The notes beneath the pieces are model-generated. The model was not told the origin of the DNA and did not search any database. It was given only the letters and a program-made list of their open reading frames with translations. Shown here in pieces: positions 29,677 through 39,720 of a stretch of DNA of 64,000 nucleotides (within the stretch, counting starts at the first letter, position 1; each line of letters starts with the position of its first letter). The stretch lies in assembly GCF_002836355.1 (NCBI RefSeq), contig NZ_PJCA01000031.1, positions 496,001 to 560,000 on the forward strand, read 5' to 3'. Made by a program: the position numbers and the translations under genes. Source of the stretch: Moritella sp. Urea-trap-13. GTDB taxonomy: Bacteria; Pseudomonadota; Gammaproteobacteria; Enterobacterales; Moritellaceae.

Positions 29677-30775
29677 TTGTTAATATAACCTCCCAGCTTT
29701 CAACCCAAGATACAGCTACCTTCTGTCCTAGACTATGATCAAAGTCAGGATCATCCTCATCAAAGAACTCACTAATCTGAACTCTTTCACCCGAATCTAA
29801 ACGGATAACAGAGTCCAACGTCATACCTTTGTAATTACGTTCAACAATATGCCCGGTAATTTGTACCGAGGTTGCCTTGTCATCAATTTCTTTAATTCTT
29901 AAATCTTCCGGTCGTAATAAGATGTTAACCGACTGATTATTCTCTAATGTAAGGTCTGTCGAAATCGTGTACTGACAGCCATGAACATTGGCTAAGTACT
30001 TATCTTCACCGACATGTGAATCAATTATCGCAGGGAAAATATTAATTTCACCAATGAACTTAGCGACAAATAAATTAGTCGGTGTTTCATAGATTTCGCG
30101 CGGTGTACCAATCTGTTCAACATTACCGTTATTCATCACAATAATACGGTCCGACATCGTCAGCGCTTCTTCTTGATCATGTGTCACGAATATGAAAGTA
30201 ATATTTAACTTACGCTGTAGCATCTTAAGTTCGTTCTGCATCTCTTTACGCAGTTTGTAATCTAATGCACTTAACGACTCATCCAGTAGTAATACTTTTG
30301 GCTGATTAACCACAGCTCGTGCAATTGCGACACGCTGTTGCTGGCCACCGGATAATTGTGCCGGTTGGCGATATTTAAAATCGGTTAGCTTTACAATCGC
30401 AAGCATTTCGTCAACGCGTCGTTTAATTTCGGGCTCGGCTATTTTCTGCATGCGTAAACCGAAGGCTATATTTTCGAATACAGTCATGTGGGGGAATAGC
30501 GCATAACCTTGAAATACGGTATTTGTATTGCGTTTTTCAGCAGGGACCTGAGTGATACATTTATCATCAAGATAAACGTCACCACTGTCTAGCGTTTCTA
30601 AACCAGCAAGTACACGTAATACGGTTGTTTTACCACAACCGGAAGGGCCTAAAATGGTGACGAATTCGCCATCGTAAATATCTAACGTTAAGTCATTAAT
30701 AATAACTTTGTTATCAAATGACTTTTTTGCGTTAGCAAGTCTAATGATTGAGTTCTGATTTTTATTAAGCATCAA
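29669..30775 (-). CDS. potA: Polyamine ABC transporter ATPase PotA
   Basis: Cytoplasmic ATPase that powers polyamine import. The 368-residue protein has Walker [10 protein letters not shown] near residue 43, the Q-loop [12 protein letters not shown], signature [10 protein letters not shown] and Walker [13 protein letters not shown], plus a C-terminal TOBE-type domain (about 290-365). It is the first gene of potABCD. The 262-base gap upstream, divergent to the next gene, should hold the promoter; no operator was recognised. Confidence 0.93.
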   Translation of the reverse strand: MMLNKNQNSIIRLANAKKSFDNKVIINDLTLDIYDGEFVTILGPSGCGKTTVLRVLAGLETLDSGDVYLDDKCITQVPAEKRNTNTVFQGYALFPHMTVFENIAFGLRMQKIAEPEIKRRVDEMLAIVKLTDFKYRQPAQLSGGQQQRVAIARAVVNQPKVLLLDESLSALDYKLRKEMQNELKMLQRKLNITFIFVTHDQEEALTMSDRIIVMNNGNVEQIGTPREIYETPTNLFVAKFIGEINIFPAIIDSHVGEDKYLANVHGCQYTISTDLTLENNQSVNILLRPEDLRIKEIDDKATSVQITGHIVERNYKGMTLDSVIRLDSGERVQISEFFDEDDPDFDHSLGQKVAVSWVESWEVILTND

Positions 30776-31037
30776 TAAACCTAAATGGTAAGAGGTTCAC
30801 CTATTCTATTAAGATGAACAATTTGCATGAATTCTAATGCTATAGCTCACATAAATGAAGCATAAATTTGCACATCTATCAAAAAAATGTACTAAAAACA
30901 TATTCAGGTCATTTTTGAAACTTAAAAAGTAAATAAATTGGTATATGTACTCAAACTTACGGCTGATTTTAGGTATAATCAGCGCATATAACTTTTTATT
31001 TTAGTTAACCGTTTACTTATTAATTAAGGATCAGATC

Positions 31038-31688
31038 ATGTTCAATAACCATTTCATTAAAGTGGTGCTGCTTTCCAGTCTCCTTGTTCCTTCTGTAAGC
31101 GCCCAAGAATTAGTCGTTGGTTATGACGGTTTTTATAACAGAATCAAAAATAGTAAAAAAGAACAATACGTTAATACAAAGATAGGTGTTTTTCTTAATA
31201 ATAGTCAGACAGGTAAACATTGTCAGATTGAAAATGCCTTTATTAATTTTGAAGGTGCCATTACAGATGTAGCTGTTGGTGCTGATTCTGAGCTGCTACT
31301 TCCTTACAACAAACAATTACGCGATGACAAAGCAAAATTGCATGTCAATGTGACAGATACCGCCAGTTGTGACCTCGCTTTTCAGATAATGACGGCAGAA
31401 AATAACACGGTTGAATACTCATCGTTAACATTGGTTAAGCAAATTGAAGAGTTTGATCTGTTCTTAAATAATATGGCTGGTTATTTTGGCCGTATGAATT
31501 TACCAACGACGATGGGCGTACAGTTTATTTTTGATGACACTGTTGATGCTTATACCACCAGTGGCACTTTATTTAAAAGTGGTAAACAAATTTCGATATC
31601 ACAAGATGAAATTATTCGCGATAAAATTGCCGGGATCAAATTCAGTAAACAGCCGTTACGCATCGTTCCGCTAACTGAAATCAATTAG
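31038..31688 (+). CDS. Secreted protein, DUF2987-like, unknown function
   Basis: A 216-residue protein with a clear signal peptide (about 1-22, SVSA/QE) that should be periplasmic. The mature start VVGYDGFYNRIKN resembles the DUF2987 family seen in Vibrio and Shewanella, but I recognise it only by that motif. Two Cys (CQIENA and SCDLAF) could form a disulphide. It has a good AAGGATCAG ribosome site and its own terminator. No enzymatic motif is visible. Confidence 0.6.
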   Translation: MFNNHFIKVVLLSSLLVPSVSAQELVVGYDGFYNRIKNSKKEQYVNTKIGVFLNNSQTGKHCQIENAFINFEGAITDVAVGADSELLLPYNKQLRDDKAKLHVNVTDTASCDLAFQIMTAENNTVEYSSLTLVKQIEEFDLFLNNMAGYFGRMNLPTTMGVQFIFDDTVDAYTTSGTLFKSGKQISISQDEIIRDKIAGIKFSKQPLRIVPLTEIN

Positions 31689-31734
31689 CGTTAATTGATA
31701 TTTAATAAGCTAAAACAATATTTTAGTTAAAAAA

Positions 31735-31758
31735 AAGCACTGCTTTCGCGCAGTGCTT
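31735..31758. terminator. Bidirectional terminator between 31688 and ttcA
   Basis: AGCACTGC and GCAGTGCT form an 8-bp stem with a 6-base loop, A-rich before and T-rich after. It suits both converging genes. Confidence 0.85.
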
Positions 31759-31800
31759 TACTATTTTACAAACTAAAACTAAAACTAACTTCTAGCGTTA

Positions 31801-32730
31801 TTATAATTCGATGATAGTAACCATTTCATTTGGATCGAAATTCTCAACACCAGACTTAGATTGCTCAGTTGGTACCATTTCAATTTCGGTATCGAATGCT
31901 GTATCGAACTCAGTTAATTCATCTGCACGTTCAAGAGTCATATTTACAAAATCAAATGCGTTCGTATCTGCAAGGTGACTAGGTACGATACTGCGGATAG
32001 CGTTGAAACAATTATTTACACGACCAGGATTAACTTCATCCCACTGTGCTAACATTTTTTTCACTGCTTGGCGTTGTAAATTTTCTTGTGAACCACAAAG
32101 GTTACAAGGAATAATCGGGAATGCTTTAAAAGCAGAGTAAGCTTTAATATCGGCTTCACGACAGTACGCGAGTGGGCGAATAACAATGTTGCGCTTATCA
32201 TCAGAGATAAGTTTCGGCGGCATTGTTTTCATTTTCGCGCCATGAAACATATTCAAGAATAATGTTTCAACGATGTCGTCGGCATGATGACCCAGTGCAA
32301 GTTTTGTCGCACGCAGATCAACAGCAGCGTTATAAAGAATACCACGACGTAAACGTGAACAAAGACTACACGTTGTTTTGCCTTCAGGGATCTTTTCTTT
32401 AACAATGCTGTAAGTATCTTTTTGTACTATCTTATATTCTATACCTAGGTTATCAAGGTAGCGGGGCAAGATATCTTCAGGGAAACCTGGTTGTTTTTGA
32501 TCCAAGTTAACCGCGATAATATCAAAAGTGATTGGTGCAGCAGCTTGTAGTTGAATTAGAATGTCGAGCATTGTGAAGCTGTCAGCACCACCAGACAAAC
32601 AAACCATGACTCTGTCACCATCTTCAATCATATTATAATCAACGATTGCTTTACCTGTTTCATGGCGCAGCTTTTTTTGCAGTTTAGCAAATTGCTTTTT
32701 TTCTAAAGCGGTAAGATTTTCAGGATTCAT
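31801..32730 (-). CDS. ttcA: tRNA 2-thiocytidine synthetase TtcA
   Basis: Thiolates cytidine 32 of certain tRNAs using ATP and a 4Fe-4S cluster. The protein has the PP-loop SGGADS near residue 43, and the two Cys pairs [11 protein letters not shown] and PCNLCGSQ that bind the cluster. The frame extends 17 codons upstream, but ATG at 32730 gives the usual start [13 protein letters not shown] and about 309 residues, as in E. coli (311). It lies downstream of uspE on the same strand. Confidence 0.94.
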   Translation of the reverse strand: MNPENLTALEKKQFAKLQKKLRHETGKAIVDYNMIEDGDRVMVCLSGGADSFTMLDILIQLQAAAPITFDIIAVNLDQKQPGFPEDILPRYLDNLGIEYKIVQKDTYSIVKEKIPEGKTTCSLCSRLRRGILYNAAVDLRATKLALGHHADDIVETLFLNMFHGAKMKTMPPKLISDDKRNIVIRPLAYCREADIKAYSAFKAFPIIPCNLCGSQENLQRQAVKKMLAQWDEVNPGRVNNCFNAIRSIVPSHLADTNAFDFVNMTLERADELTEFDTAFDTEIEMVPTEQSKSGVENFDPNEMVTIIEL

Positions 32731-32782
32731 TCGGACACTCAGGATAAATATTGCTGTAAGCAGCGCAGTATACCCAAGCAAA

Positions 32783-32801
32783 CCGGAAAAGCAAGTTCCG
32801 G
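32783..32801. repeat. Small hairpin between uspE and ttcA
   Basis: CCGGAA and TTCCGG pair across a 7-base loop. There is no T-run in either direction, so it is only a weak terminator or processing-site candidate. The flanking ATACCCAAGC resembles the outer end of the repeat at 10143-10405. Confidence 0.35.
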
Positions 32802-32849
32802 AGCCCGTGTGTACTGCTACGCTTAAGTATCTAGGTTATTATTTTTTAA

Positions 32850-33761
32850 TCATTTTAATGCTAAAAGGTCACAGTTAATTGAATCAATAACCATCTCAGC
32901 TGTATTACCGATCAGAAATGCAGAAAAACCATTACGGGTTGGTGCACCAAGTATGACTAATTCAGCATCAACGGCTTGAACAACATCAGCGATCACATCT
33001 TCGGGCGCGCCTGATTGTATATGCACGTTTTCTTTTGCGACATTAAATTTTTCTGCGTGTGCATACATAGCCGTTTTGTGATGTGTTTCGATCTCTTGAT
33101 TATAAGCCACAGCATCAAAGTTAGGTATCTCAATTGAAATATGCTCAGGAGTACTTGGATATGCATTCGCTAAATGTATATTGGCATTCAAAAGGTCTTT
33201 TAATTCCAATGCTTCTTGGGTGATCCGTTCATTAATTGAATCATCATCTTCAGAGCTTAAACTTGTGCTTTCAAGTACCTGAATAGCTGCGACAATATTA
33301 CCACCGACTGGCCACTCATGATCTTTTACTAATAATACCGGACATACGCTTTTACGTAATAAATGCCAATCAGTAGGGGTGAACATGACGGCACTTAATT
33401 TGTTGTGATTGTGGGTAGTTTTAACGATTAAATCATGCTTATTAAGCGTAGCTTCTTCTAAAATAGATTCGAACGGGCGCTTGTGCCAAACTAATTTCAG
33501 CTTAATTTTAGCATCTGGGTAGTCTTGATCTAATTGCTTAGTAAACGATTTTTGTTCTTCGAAAACGATCGCATCTTGCATAGATTGACGCTCATCACTT
33601 GAAAATAGTGACGTTAGCTCATAAGAAAGATCATAGATAACAAGGAGAAGTGAAATAGAAACGTTATCTTGTTGAGAAGCGAGATACAAAGCACGGGATA
33701 GTGCGACTTGTGGTGTATTGACTGGATCTGCAACCACTAGAATATTTTTATATTTATTCAT
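32850..33761 (-). CDS. uspE: Universal stress protein UspE
   Basis: Cytoplasmic tandem-domain universal stress protein of about 303 residues. The first Usp domain begins YKNILVVADPVNTPQ, and the second ends VILGAPTRNGFSAFLIGNTAEMVIDSINCDLLALK, the usual UspE ending. ATG at 33761 is preferred to the start six codons upstream because AAGGTG precedes it and the family starts there. It stands beside fnr, as in E. coli and Vibrio. Confidence 0.92.
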   Translation of the reverse strand: MNKYKNILVVADPVNTPQVALSRALYLASQQDNVSISLLLVIYDLSYELTSLFSSDERQSMQDAIVFEEQKSFTKQLDQDYPDAKIKLKLVWHKRPFESILEEATLNKHDLIVKTTHNHNKLSAVMFTPTDWHLLRKSVCPVLLVKDHEWPVGGNIVAAIQVLESTSLSSEDDDSINERITQEALELKDLLNANIHLANAYPSTPEHISIEIPNFDAVAYNQEIETHHKTAMYAHAEKFNVAKENVHIQSGAPEDVIADVVQAVDAELVILGAPTRNGFSAFLIGNTAEMVIDSINCDLLALK

Positions 33762-33929
33762 AAGGCACCTTGATAACAAATTGAATATAGATTAAGTATA
33801 TGTTTATTATATTGATTATACATAATCAACAATTGTACTTATCTAACTATATCTCAATTTGTGATAGATGCCATAAATGTACTCTTATTTATAGAGCAAA
33901 AGCAGTGGTTCAAGTGCCGTAAATTAGAA

Positions 33930-33965
33930 AACTGTGAGGTAAGAATACTTAATTCACTCACAGTT
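33930..33965 (-). terminator. Possible terminator of fnr
   Basis: AACTGTGAG and CTCACAGTT form a perfect 9-bp stem with an 18-base loop, right after the fnr stop on the minus strand. Only a short T-run follows, so strength is uncertain. Confidence 0.45.
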
Positions 33966-33970
33966 ACAAA

Positions 33971-34717
33971 TTAAGACTCTTTCTTACCTGCAAGTAAAGC
34001 CAGGCTATCACGGTCAATAATACTGATGTATTTACCTTTTACTTCAATCATTTCACTGGTTTGAAAACGACCAAGTAAACGGCTAATCGTTTCAACAGTA
34101 AGGCCTAAATAGTTACCAATGTCACCACGTGTCATCGTTAAGCGGAACTCTTTAGGCGAGAAACCACGTTCACAGAAACGCACAGAAAGATTATTTAAGA
34201 AAGCAGCAAGACGCTGTTCAGCATTCTTCTTACTTAACAATAAAATCATTTCTTGGTCAGCTGCAATCTCGCCACTCATTAAACGCATAACTTGACGACG
34301 TAACATGGGCATCTTACCAATCAAGTCATCCAGTGTGTCATACGGAATTTCACATACCATTGATGTTTCAAGTGCTTGTGAAAAACTTGGGTGAATACCT
34401 GTACTTAATCCATCAAAACCGATTAAGTCACCCGCTAAATGGAAACCTGTGATTTGTTCATCGCCTTGCTCAGTAATTGTGTATGATTTAACAGAACCTG
34501 AACGGATAGCATAAAGCGATTTAACTTTATCACCGGCTTTAAAAATTTCGTCGTGCTTTTGAAAAGGTTTTTTGCGTTCAATAATTTGGTCGAGAGAATC
34601 TAGCTCTGAATCATTCAAAGAATATGGTATGCAAAGTTGGCTAATACTGCAATTCTGACAGTGAATTTCACTCTTTGTTGCAGCAGTTCGTGTTGGTATC
34701 TTCTTATCTAAGGCCAT
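33971..34717 (-). CDS. fnr: Anaerobic regulator FNR/EtrA
   Basis: Oxygen-sensing CRP-family transcription factor of 248 residues. The N-terminal cluster Cys are in [10 protein letters not shown] (C20, C23 and C29 region), with the fourth in SMVCEIP near 121. A cyclic-nucleotide-like fold is followed by a helix-turn-helix with [23 protein letters not shown], which gives the TTGAT-type recognition. It is next to uspE and the cbb3 genes, whose promoter carries perfect FNR boxes. A near-consensus FNR box lies directly upstream of its own start. Confidence 0.95.
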   Translation of the reverse strand: MALDKKIPTRTAATKSEIHCQNCSISQLCIPYSLNDSELDSLDQIIERKKPFQKHDEIFKAGDKVKSLYAIRSGSVKSYTITEQGDEQITGFHLAGDLIGFDGLSTGIHPSFSQALETSMVCEIPYDTLDDLIGKMPMLRRQVMRLMSGEIAADQEMILLLSKKNAEQRLAAFLNNLSVRFCERGFSPKEFRLTMTRGDIGNYLGLTVETISRLLGRFQTSEMIEVKGKYISIIDRDSLALLAGKKES

Positions 34718-34734
34718 AATTCCAATAAACTCTT

Positions 34735-34748
34735 TTGATATATGTCAA
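34735..34748 (-). promoter_or_regulatory. FNR box at fnr (autoregulatory candidate)
   Basis: TTGATATATGTCAA differs from the consensus TTGAT-N4-ATCAA at one position. It is only about 18 bases before the fnr start codon, close enough for FNR to repress its own gene. Confidence 0.6.
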
Positions 34749-34761
34749 TATTGTAGCAAAT

Positions 34762-35448
34762 TTAAATCCCAGAAGCACTCAATTGTACTAAAGCTATATA
34801 AATAACATGTGAACCGAATAAAACCAGTAGTAAACCACTAAACCTTTTGAACTTGGTGTTTTGTATTAAGCTATTGAATTTGGTCGATAAACTACCAACC
34901 AAAAACATAATAGGGAAAGTACCTAAGCCAAACGCAAACATTGTTAATGCCGCGTTTAATGTAGAGCCAGTAGATAGCGCAAGTGTTAATGCCGAGTAAA
35001 CTAAACCGCACGGTAACCAACCCCATAGAAAACCGAGAGGAAAGGCATGATAAGATGTCTTTAATGGCAGAAATTGTCGAGCAAGTGGCTGAATATACTG
35101 CCAAACTAAGCGTCCCACTTTCTCAAGCTGTAATATTGCAGAGTTAAGCTGTGCTATGTATAAACCAATAAGTATTAGTGTAATACCTGAAACAAAACGC
35201 AAAATCAGCAATAAATCATAACCGGCACCAAAATTTAAGCCTATTTGAGCAGTAAAACCGACTATTGCCCCAATTAAAGTATAGCTAGTGATTCGACCTA
35301 AATTATAAAAAAGCGGGGCGAGGGTATTCGGTTGTGTTGTTTGTTTGTTGGCGTGTGCGATTGCACCAGAAATACCACCACACATTGCAATACAATGACC
35401 AGCACCTAACACACCAATCATAAATGCGGCAACAAGACTAGTTATCAT
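34762..35448 (-). CDS. SafE/TauE-like membrane protein of the cco cluster
   Basis: Inner-membrane protein of 228 residues with six or seven hydrophobic segments. The opening GVLGAGHCIAMCGGISGAI, with Cys and His in the first membrane segment, is the COG2836 pattern of proteins found beside cbb3 assembly genes and suspected of metal or sulfur handling. It overlaps ccoS by 11 bases and is the last gene of the assembly cluster. The transported species is not known. Confidence 0.8.
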   Translation of the reverse strand: MITSLVAAFMIGVLGAGHCIAMCGGISGAIAHANKQTTQPNTLAPLFYNLGRITSYTLIGAIVGFTAQIGLNFGAGYDLLLILRFVSGITLILIGLYIAQLNSAILQLEKVGRLVWQYIQPLARQFLPLKTSYHAFPLGFLWGWLPCGLVYSALTLALSTGSTLNAALTMFAFGLGTFPIMFLVGSLSTKFNSLIQNTKFKRFSGLLLVLFGSHVIYIALVQLSASGI

Positions 35449-35626
35449 GTTTGTTGCTATCTTTGTTTAATGGTGCTTCGTTATTGCCTTCGTCATCAAA
35501 CAATATATTACTGCCTTCACGTTCTAAATCTTCGAATTGATCTGACTTCACTGCCCAAAAGAAAATACCCACTGCAATCGCGACAAAAATCATCGCGATT
35601 GGGATTAACATAAAAATAACTTCCAT
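35438..35626 (-). CDS. ccoS: cbb3 oxidase maturation protein CcoS
   Basis: A 62-residue protein with one membrane segment (about 5-25), followed by the typical WAVKSDQFEDLEREGSNILFDD, needed in other bacteria for cofactor insertion into CcoN. Its ATG shares TAATG with the ccoI stop, so translation is coupled. The tail after residue 45 is acidic and Asn-rich. Confidence 0.92.
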   Translation of the reverse strand: MEVIFMLIPIAMIFVAIAVGIFFWAVKSDQFEDLEREGSNILFDDEGNNEAPLNKDSNKHDN

Positions 35627-38019
35627 TACTTCAACAGCCTTAATGAATTACCAATGACGAGCAGTGAACTAAGCGACATGCCTATCACTGCGATATACGG
35701 AGGAACACTACCTGAGATCGCTAACGGTAATATTAATGAATTATAACCAAGCGCCCACATTAAGTTTTGTTTGATTATTTTATAGGTTTTTGTGGCAGTA
35801 GCCAGCATATATTTCATGGCGATAAAATCGGTACTTAATAACACGACGTCCGCACTATTTTTGGCTAAATCAGAGCCTTCACCCATAGCAACAGATACAG
35901 TAGCGGCGCTCAAGACCGGCGCATCGTTAACGCCATCTCCGACCATCAACATCATCTTGTTGTTGGCTTGCTGTTCATTAATGTAGGCTAACTTACTTTC
36001 TGGTGACTGACTGGTTCTTTTATTCGAGATAGCTAAGCCTTCGGTGACTTTATTGGTATTGTTTTCGCTATCACCTGTGAGTAAGGTAACCGCTAACCCA
36101 GATTCTGCAATGTAGTCTAATGTCGTTGCAACGTTATCGCGCATCTCATCTTGAATATAAAAACGGGCGATAAGTACATCATTTTTAGTGAGGTAGACGA
36201 CAATGTCTTTACCATCAGACGCTAAGCTGACTTGTTGTGTGAATTTTGCAGAGCCAATTTTGTAACTATCATCACCAATCAATGCCGAGATGCCTGAGCC
36301 GATGTGATTTTCTGTCTTATCAAATTGTATTTTATCTTTTTCTGATTTAAACGCAGTTGCAATCGGATGTGTTGAATGCTGTTCTAATGAAGTCGCAACG
36401 TGTAGTAACTCATCCTTTGAAAGCCCACTATCTGACTTAATATTGGTGAGAGTGAATGTACCTTTAGTTAATGTTCCGGTTTTATCAAATGCGATTTCAT
36501 CAATTTTGGTGAGTGATTCTAGTACATGCTCTTTGCGAATAAGAATGCCACGTTGCGATAAGAAACTCGTCGCACAGGTTAATGCTGTTGGCGTTGCCAG
36601 TGATAACGCACAAGGGCAGGTGGCAACAAGTACGGACAAGGTTATCCAAAAGGCTTTCTCTGGTTCGTAGGCTAACCAGAACAAATAAGTACCTGCAGAA
36701 ATGATCAACAGTGCCAGTACAAAGTAACGTGATATTTGGTCAGCCAAAACAGCAATTTGTGGTTTAGAAGACTGTGCTGTATTTTGTAAGCGAATAATTT
36801 CTGAAATTAAATTATGCTTGTGTGTTTTAGTCACACAGACAGTAATAGTTTGTTCTACATTAAGGCTACCAGTATACACTTCACTATCAACTAATTTAAC
36901 GATAGGTAAAAACTCACCAGTCAGCATAGATTCATCGACACTTGTTTCGCCATTCATAATCATGCCGTCACAAGGGATGACCTCACCACTTTTAACAATA
37001 ACGTAGTCATTGATTTTAAGTTGTTTAGTCGGAATAAGTTGTTCGGATTTATCCTCGTTAACACGTAGTGCCATGTTAGGGATAAGCTTTGCCATGTTCG
37101 CACTGAGCTCTGAAGTTTTCTTCCGTGCTCTTAACTCCAAGTAACGACCAAGCAACAAGAAGAATGTAAACATCGACACAGATTCAAAATAAACTTCACC
37201 TGTCCCCGTCATTGTTGCATAAGCTGACGCGGTATAAGCACCGAGTAGGGCTATCGAGACTGGCACGTCCATACCTAGTGTTCGAGTCCGTAAATTACGC
37301 AGCGCGTTAGAATAGAAAGGTTGTGCAGAATACAGTAATACCGGCGTAGCAACGATTAAACTTACCCAACGGAAAAATTCGCGGTACATATCTTCCATAT
37401 CGCCGAACCAAGTTGAATATAAGGCAACAGCAAACATCATTACTTGCATCGTTGCTAATCCAGCTAAACCTAAGCGCCTGAAATATGATTTAAGTTGCTT
37501 GTTATACATCAGTTCATGCTGGTCGGCTTGAAAAGGGGATGCACTATAGCCTAGGTTACTAATGCGTTTTAAGATATCACTGAGTTTTATTTGATCATCA
37601 ACCCATTTAATCGAAATACGGTTACTGGTCGCGTTCACATTAATGAAATGGATACCTTTAGTACTGCGAAAGCTTCTTTCGATTAACCAAGCACATGCAG
37701 CGCAAGAAAGACCTTCAACAGTCAAAGTTATTTCTTTTATTTGACCATCTTGATAAACAAACTCATCTTGAATTTCGTTATCATCATAAATTTCTAATCT
37801 AAGTAACTCATCTGGTACTAATTGCTTTGCAGTGGGGGATAAATCGGTCCTGTGTTCATAGTAAGAACTTAATCCAGATCCAACAATCATTTCAGCGACA
37901 GACTGGCAACCTGGACAACACATGTCACGTTCTTCAGGTGCTATGTACACTTTATATTTATTTTTATCTGCCGTTAAAACGACTTCACCACAGTGATAAC
38001 AATCAGTACCGTTTAACAT
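35626..38019 (-). CDS. ccoI: Copper-exporting P-type ATPase CcoI
   Basis: Inner-membrane P1B ATPase that supplies copper for the cbb3 oxidase. The 797-residue chain begins with a Cys-rich segment (C7, C10, then CCPGC at 34-38) typical of CcoI/FixI. A heavy-metal-associated domain has C106 and C109 in GLSCAACAW. Membrane segments with CPCALSLATPTA, the phosphorylation site DKTGTLTKG and the GDGVNDAPVL hinge follow. It overlaps ccoH through TAATG. Confidence 0.94.
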   Translation of the reverse strand: MLNGTDCYHCGEVVLTADKNKYKVYIAPEERDMCCPGCQSVAEMIVGSGLSSYYEHRTDLSPTAKQLVPDELLRLEIYDDNEIQDEFVYQDGQIKEITLTVEGLSCAACAWLIERSFRSTKGIHFINVNATSNRISIKWVDDQIKLSDILKRISNLGYSASPFQADQHELMYNKQLKSYFRRLGLAGLATMQVMMFAVALYSTWFGDMEDMYREFFRWVSLIVATPVLLYSAQPFYSNALRNLRTRTLGMDVPVSIALLGAYTASAYATMTGTGEVYFESVSMFTFFLLLGRYLELRARKKTSELSANMAKLIPNMALRVNEDKSEQLIPTKQLKINDYVIVKSGEVIPCDGMIMNGETSVDESMLTGEFLPIVKLVDSEVYTGSLNVEQTITVCVTKTHKHNLISEIIRLQNTAQSSKPQIAVLADQISRYFVLALLIISAGTYLFWLAYEPEKAFWITLSVLVATCPCALSLATPTALTCATSFLSQRGILIRKEHVLESLTKIDEIAFDKTGTLTKGTFTLTNIKSDSGLSKDELLHVATSLEQHSTHPIATAFKSEKDKIQFDKTENHIGSGISALIGDDSYKIGSAKFTQQVSLASDGKDIVVYLTKNDVLIARFYIQDEMRDNVATTLDYIAESGLAVTLLTGDSENNTNKVTEGLAISNKRTSQSPESKLAYINEQQANNKMMLMVGDGVNDAPVLSAATVSVAMGEGSDLAKNSADVVLLSTDFIAMKYMLATATKTYKIIKQNLMWALGYNSLILPLAISGSVPPYIAVIGMSLSSLLVIGNSLRLLK

Positions 38020-38510
38020 TAGTCTTGCTCGCCGTCTAACTTAATTATAGATGTATTTGGATATTGAACATATTCTTGCACACGCCATACATTATCGAAA
38101 GGTTCAACACGAACACGCCATTTACCTTTTAGCATATCTTTCGGCATTTCGACACGATAACTACCATCTCCCGACGCTGTCGCGAGGACTGAAATATCGT
38201 GCTTTGCTAATGTCACATGAAAGAATGATACTTGTAATGCTTCATTCTCTGTAATGTCACCAGTTGCGCTAGAAATTACCGCATTACCATTTTCAAATTT
38301 AAGCTCAAAAGTAATGTTACGTGCTAAAGCTTCATGGTATTTAGTTAAATCTTGGTTAATCTTTTTACCATCTTTATAGTAATCTTCAGATACCATATCC
38401 GGTTGATGGTTTTGAAAAATAGTGAACGTTGAAACACCCGCTATTACGGATACAGTAGGGAAGAAGATTACAAACCAGAACCAAGGTTCTTTATACCAAT
38501 AAGATTTCAT
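38019..38510 (-). CDS. ccoH: cbb3 oxidase assembly protein CcoH (FixH)
   Basis: Membrane-anchored assembly factor of 163 residues. One membrane segment (about 10-30, FWFVIFFPTVSVIAGV) is followed by MVSEDYYKDGKKINQDL, the family signature, and an extracytoplasmic beta domain. ATG at 38510 is chosen because GGAG stands upstream. The open frame begins 22 codons earlier, through the preceding terminator region, which is unlikely to be translated. Confidence 0.9.
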   Translation of the reverse strand: MKSYWYKEPWFWFVIFFPTVSVIAGVSTFTIFQNHQPDMVSEDYYKDGKKINQDLTKYHEALARNITFELKFENGNAVISSATGDITENEALQVSFFHVTLAKHDISVLATASGDGSYRVEMPKDMLKGKWRVRVEPFDNVWRVQEYVQYPNTSIIKLDGEQD

Positions 38511-38562
38511 TATGAACTCCAAGAAGGGAAAGGTGGAATTTAACAAAGTTATAGCCAAAAAA

Positions 38563-38589
38563 AAAGCTCCATTCAATAAATGGAGCTTT
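38563..38589 (-). terminator. Terminator or attenuator between ccoP and ccoH
   Basis: AAAGCTCCATT and AATGGAGCTTT form a perfect 11-bp stem with a 5-base loop. On the minus strand it is followed by about nine T residues. It separates ccoNOQP (structural) from ccoHIS (assembly) although both are on the same strand. Confidence 0.88.
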
Positions 38590-38606
38590 AAATTACCACT
38601 ATTACG

Positions 38607-39524
38607 TTACTTTACATTTAAGCTGTAAACATAACTGCTTAATAGCACTACTTTATCTTCACCAAGGATGTGGCTCCATGCAGGCATTACACCATTACGA
38701 CCATACTTGATTGTTTCTTCGATAGCTTTTCTTGAACCACCGTATAACCAAGTTTTGTCAGTAAGGTTTGGTGCACCTAGCATAGTCATGCCTTTCGCAT
38801 CAGCACCGTGACAAGCTGAACAAGTTTGAAGGAATACTTCTTTACCTGCTGCTTCTTCACGTGCATTTACTTTACGGCCAGATAAACCAACAACATACGT
38901 TGTTACTTGATCTACTTTCTCATCACCTAGTACAGGTAACCAAGCTGGCATTACACCAGCGCGGCCGTGCATGATAGTCGTTTTGATATCAGCAGTCGTA
39001 CCGCCGTATAACCAATCACTATCAGTTAGGTTAGGGAAGCCTTTAGCACCACGTGCATCAGAACCATGACACTGTGAACAGTTTTGTAAGAATAGGCGTT
39101 GGCCTACTTTTACAGCTTCAGGATCTTTAGCGATGTCAGCAATTTCACGATATTCTGTAAAGTTGCTTTCTTCAGTTTTAACTAGCTTGTTAAAAACAGC
39201 AGCATATTTTGCATCTGCTGATTCAACTTCACGCTCATACTCGTTAGTACTAGTCCAGCCAAGTAAACCTTTGTAGCTGCCTAGACCTGGGTAAAGTGCG
39301 AAATAGATAAAACCGCCAATACATGTGAAAATAAATAAGTATTTCCACCAAGTTGGCAATGGGTTATTTAACTCTTCTATACCATCAAAAGAGTGACCCA
39401 TTGATTCACCTTCTTTAACGCCTGTATCATTTTTGTTACAGTACCAAAGTAGGGCTAAGCAAGCAAAAATACTGCCTAGTGTGATCACTGTGATCCAAAT
39501 ACTCCAAAAAGTACTCATAATCAT
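38607..39524 (-). CDS. ccoP: cbb3 oxidase diheme subunit CcoP
   Basis: Membrane-bound cytochrome c subunit of 305 residues. There are two N-terminal membrane segments (about 8-28 and 60-80), then two c-type heme domains with CSQCH (about 150) and CSACH (about 237), each followed by a Met ligand in GVMPAW. It donates electrons to CcoN. ATG ATT ATG at the start gives two possible initiators, both behind GGAG. It follows ccoQ by 6 bases. Confidence 0.94.
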   Translation of the reverse strand: MIMSTFWSIWITVITLGSIFACLALLWYCNKNDTGVKEGESMGHSFDGIEELNNPLPTWWKYLFIFTCIGGFIYFALYPGLGSYKGLLGWTSTNEYEREVESADAKYAAVFNKLVKTEESNFTEYREIADIAKDPEAVKVGQRLFLQNCSQCHGSDARGAKGFPNLTDSDWLYGGTTADIKTTIMHGRAGVMPAWLPVLGDEKVDQVTTYVVGLSGRKVNAREEAAGKEVFLQTCSACHGADAKGMTMLGAPNLTDKTWLYGGSRKAIEETIKYGRNGVMPAWSHILGEDKVVLLSSYVYSLNVK

Positions 39525-39530
39525 AAACTC

Positions 39531-39710
39531 CTAAATACGAGCAGATTTATTTTTCTGCTCTCCATGAAGTGAATCACTGTGAGCGGCTTCATCAGCAAAT
39601 ACTAAATTAGCAGCTTCATTAAACGCACTTTTTTGTCGTTTGCTGTAAGCCCAAGCAATAATAGCGATAAAAATGGCCATCAGTACTAGGGTGTAAATCC
39701 CTTGAAACAT
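39531..39710 (-). CDS. ccoQ: cbb3 oxidase small subunit CcoQ (FixQ)
   Basis: A 59-residue protein. One membrane segment (about 3-22, IYTLVLMAIFIAIIAWAY) is followed by SKRQKSAFNEAANLVF, the FixQ/CcoQ pattern, and a polar tail. It fills the gap between ccoO and ccoP and is in the same orientation. The role is to stabilise the complex, known from the family. Confidence 0.9.
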   Translation of the reverse strand: MFQGIYTLVLMAIFIAIIAWAYSKRQKSAFNEAANLVFADEAAHSDSLHGEQKNKSARI

Positions 39711-39720
39711 AATTACATCC

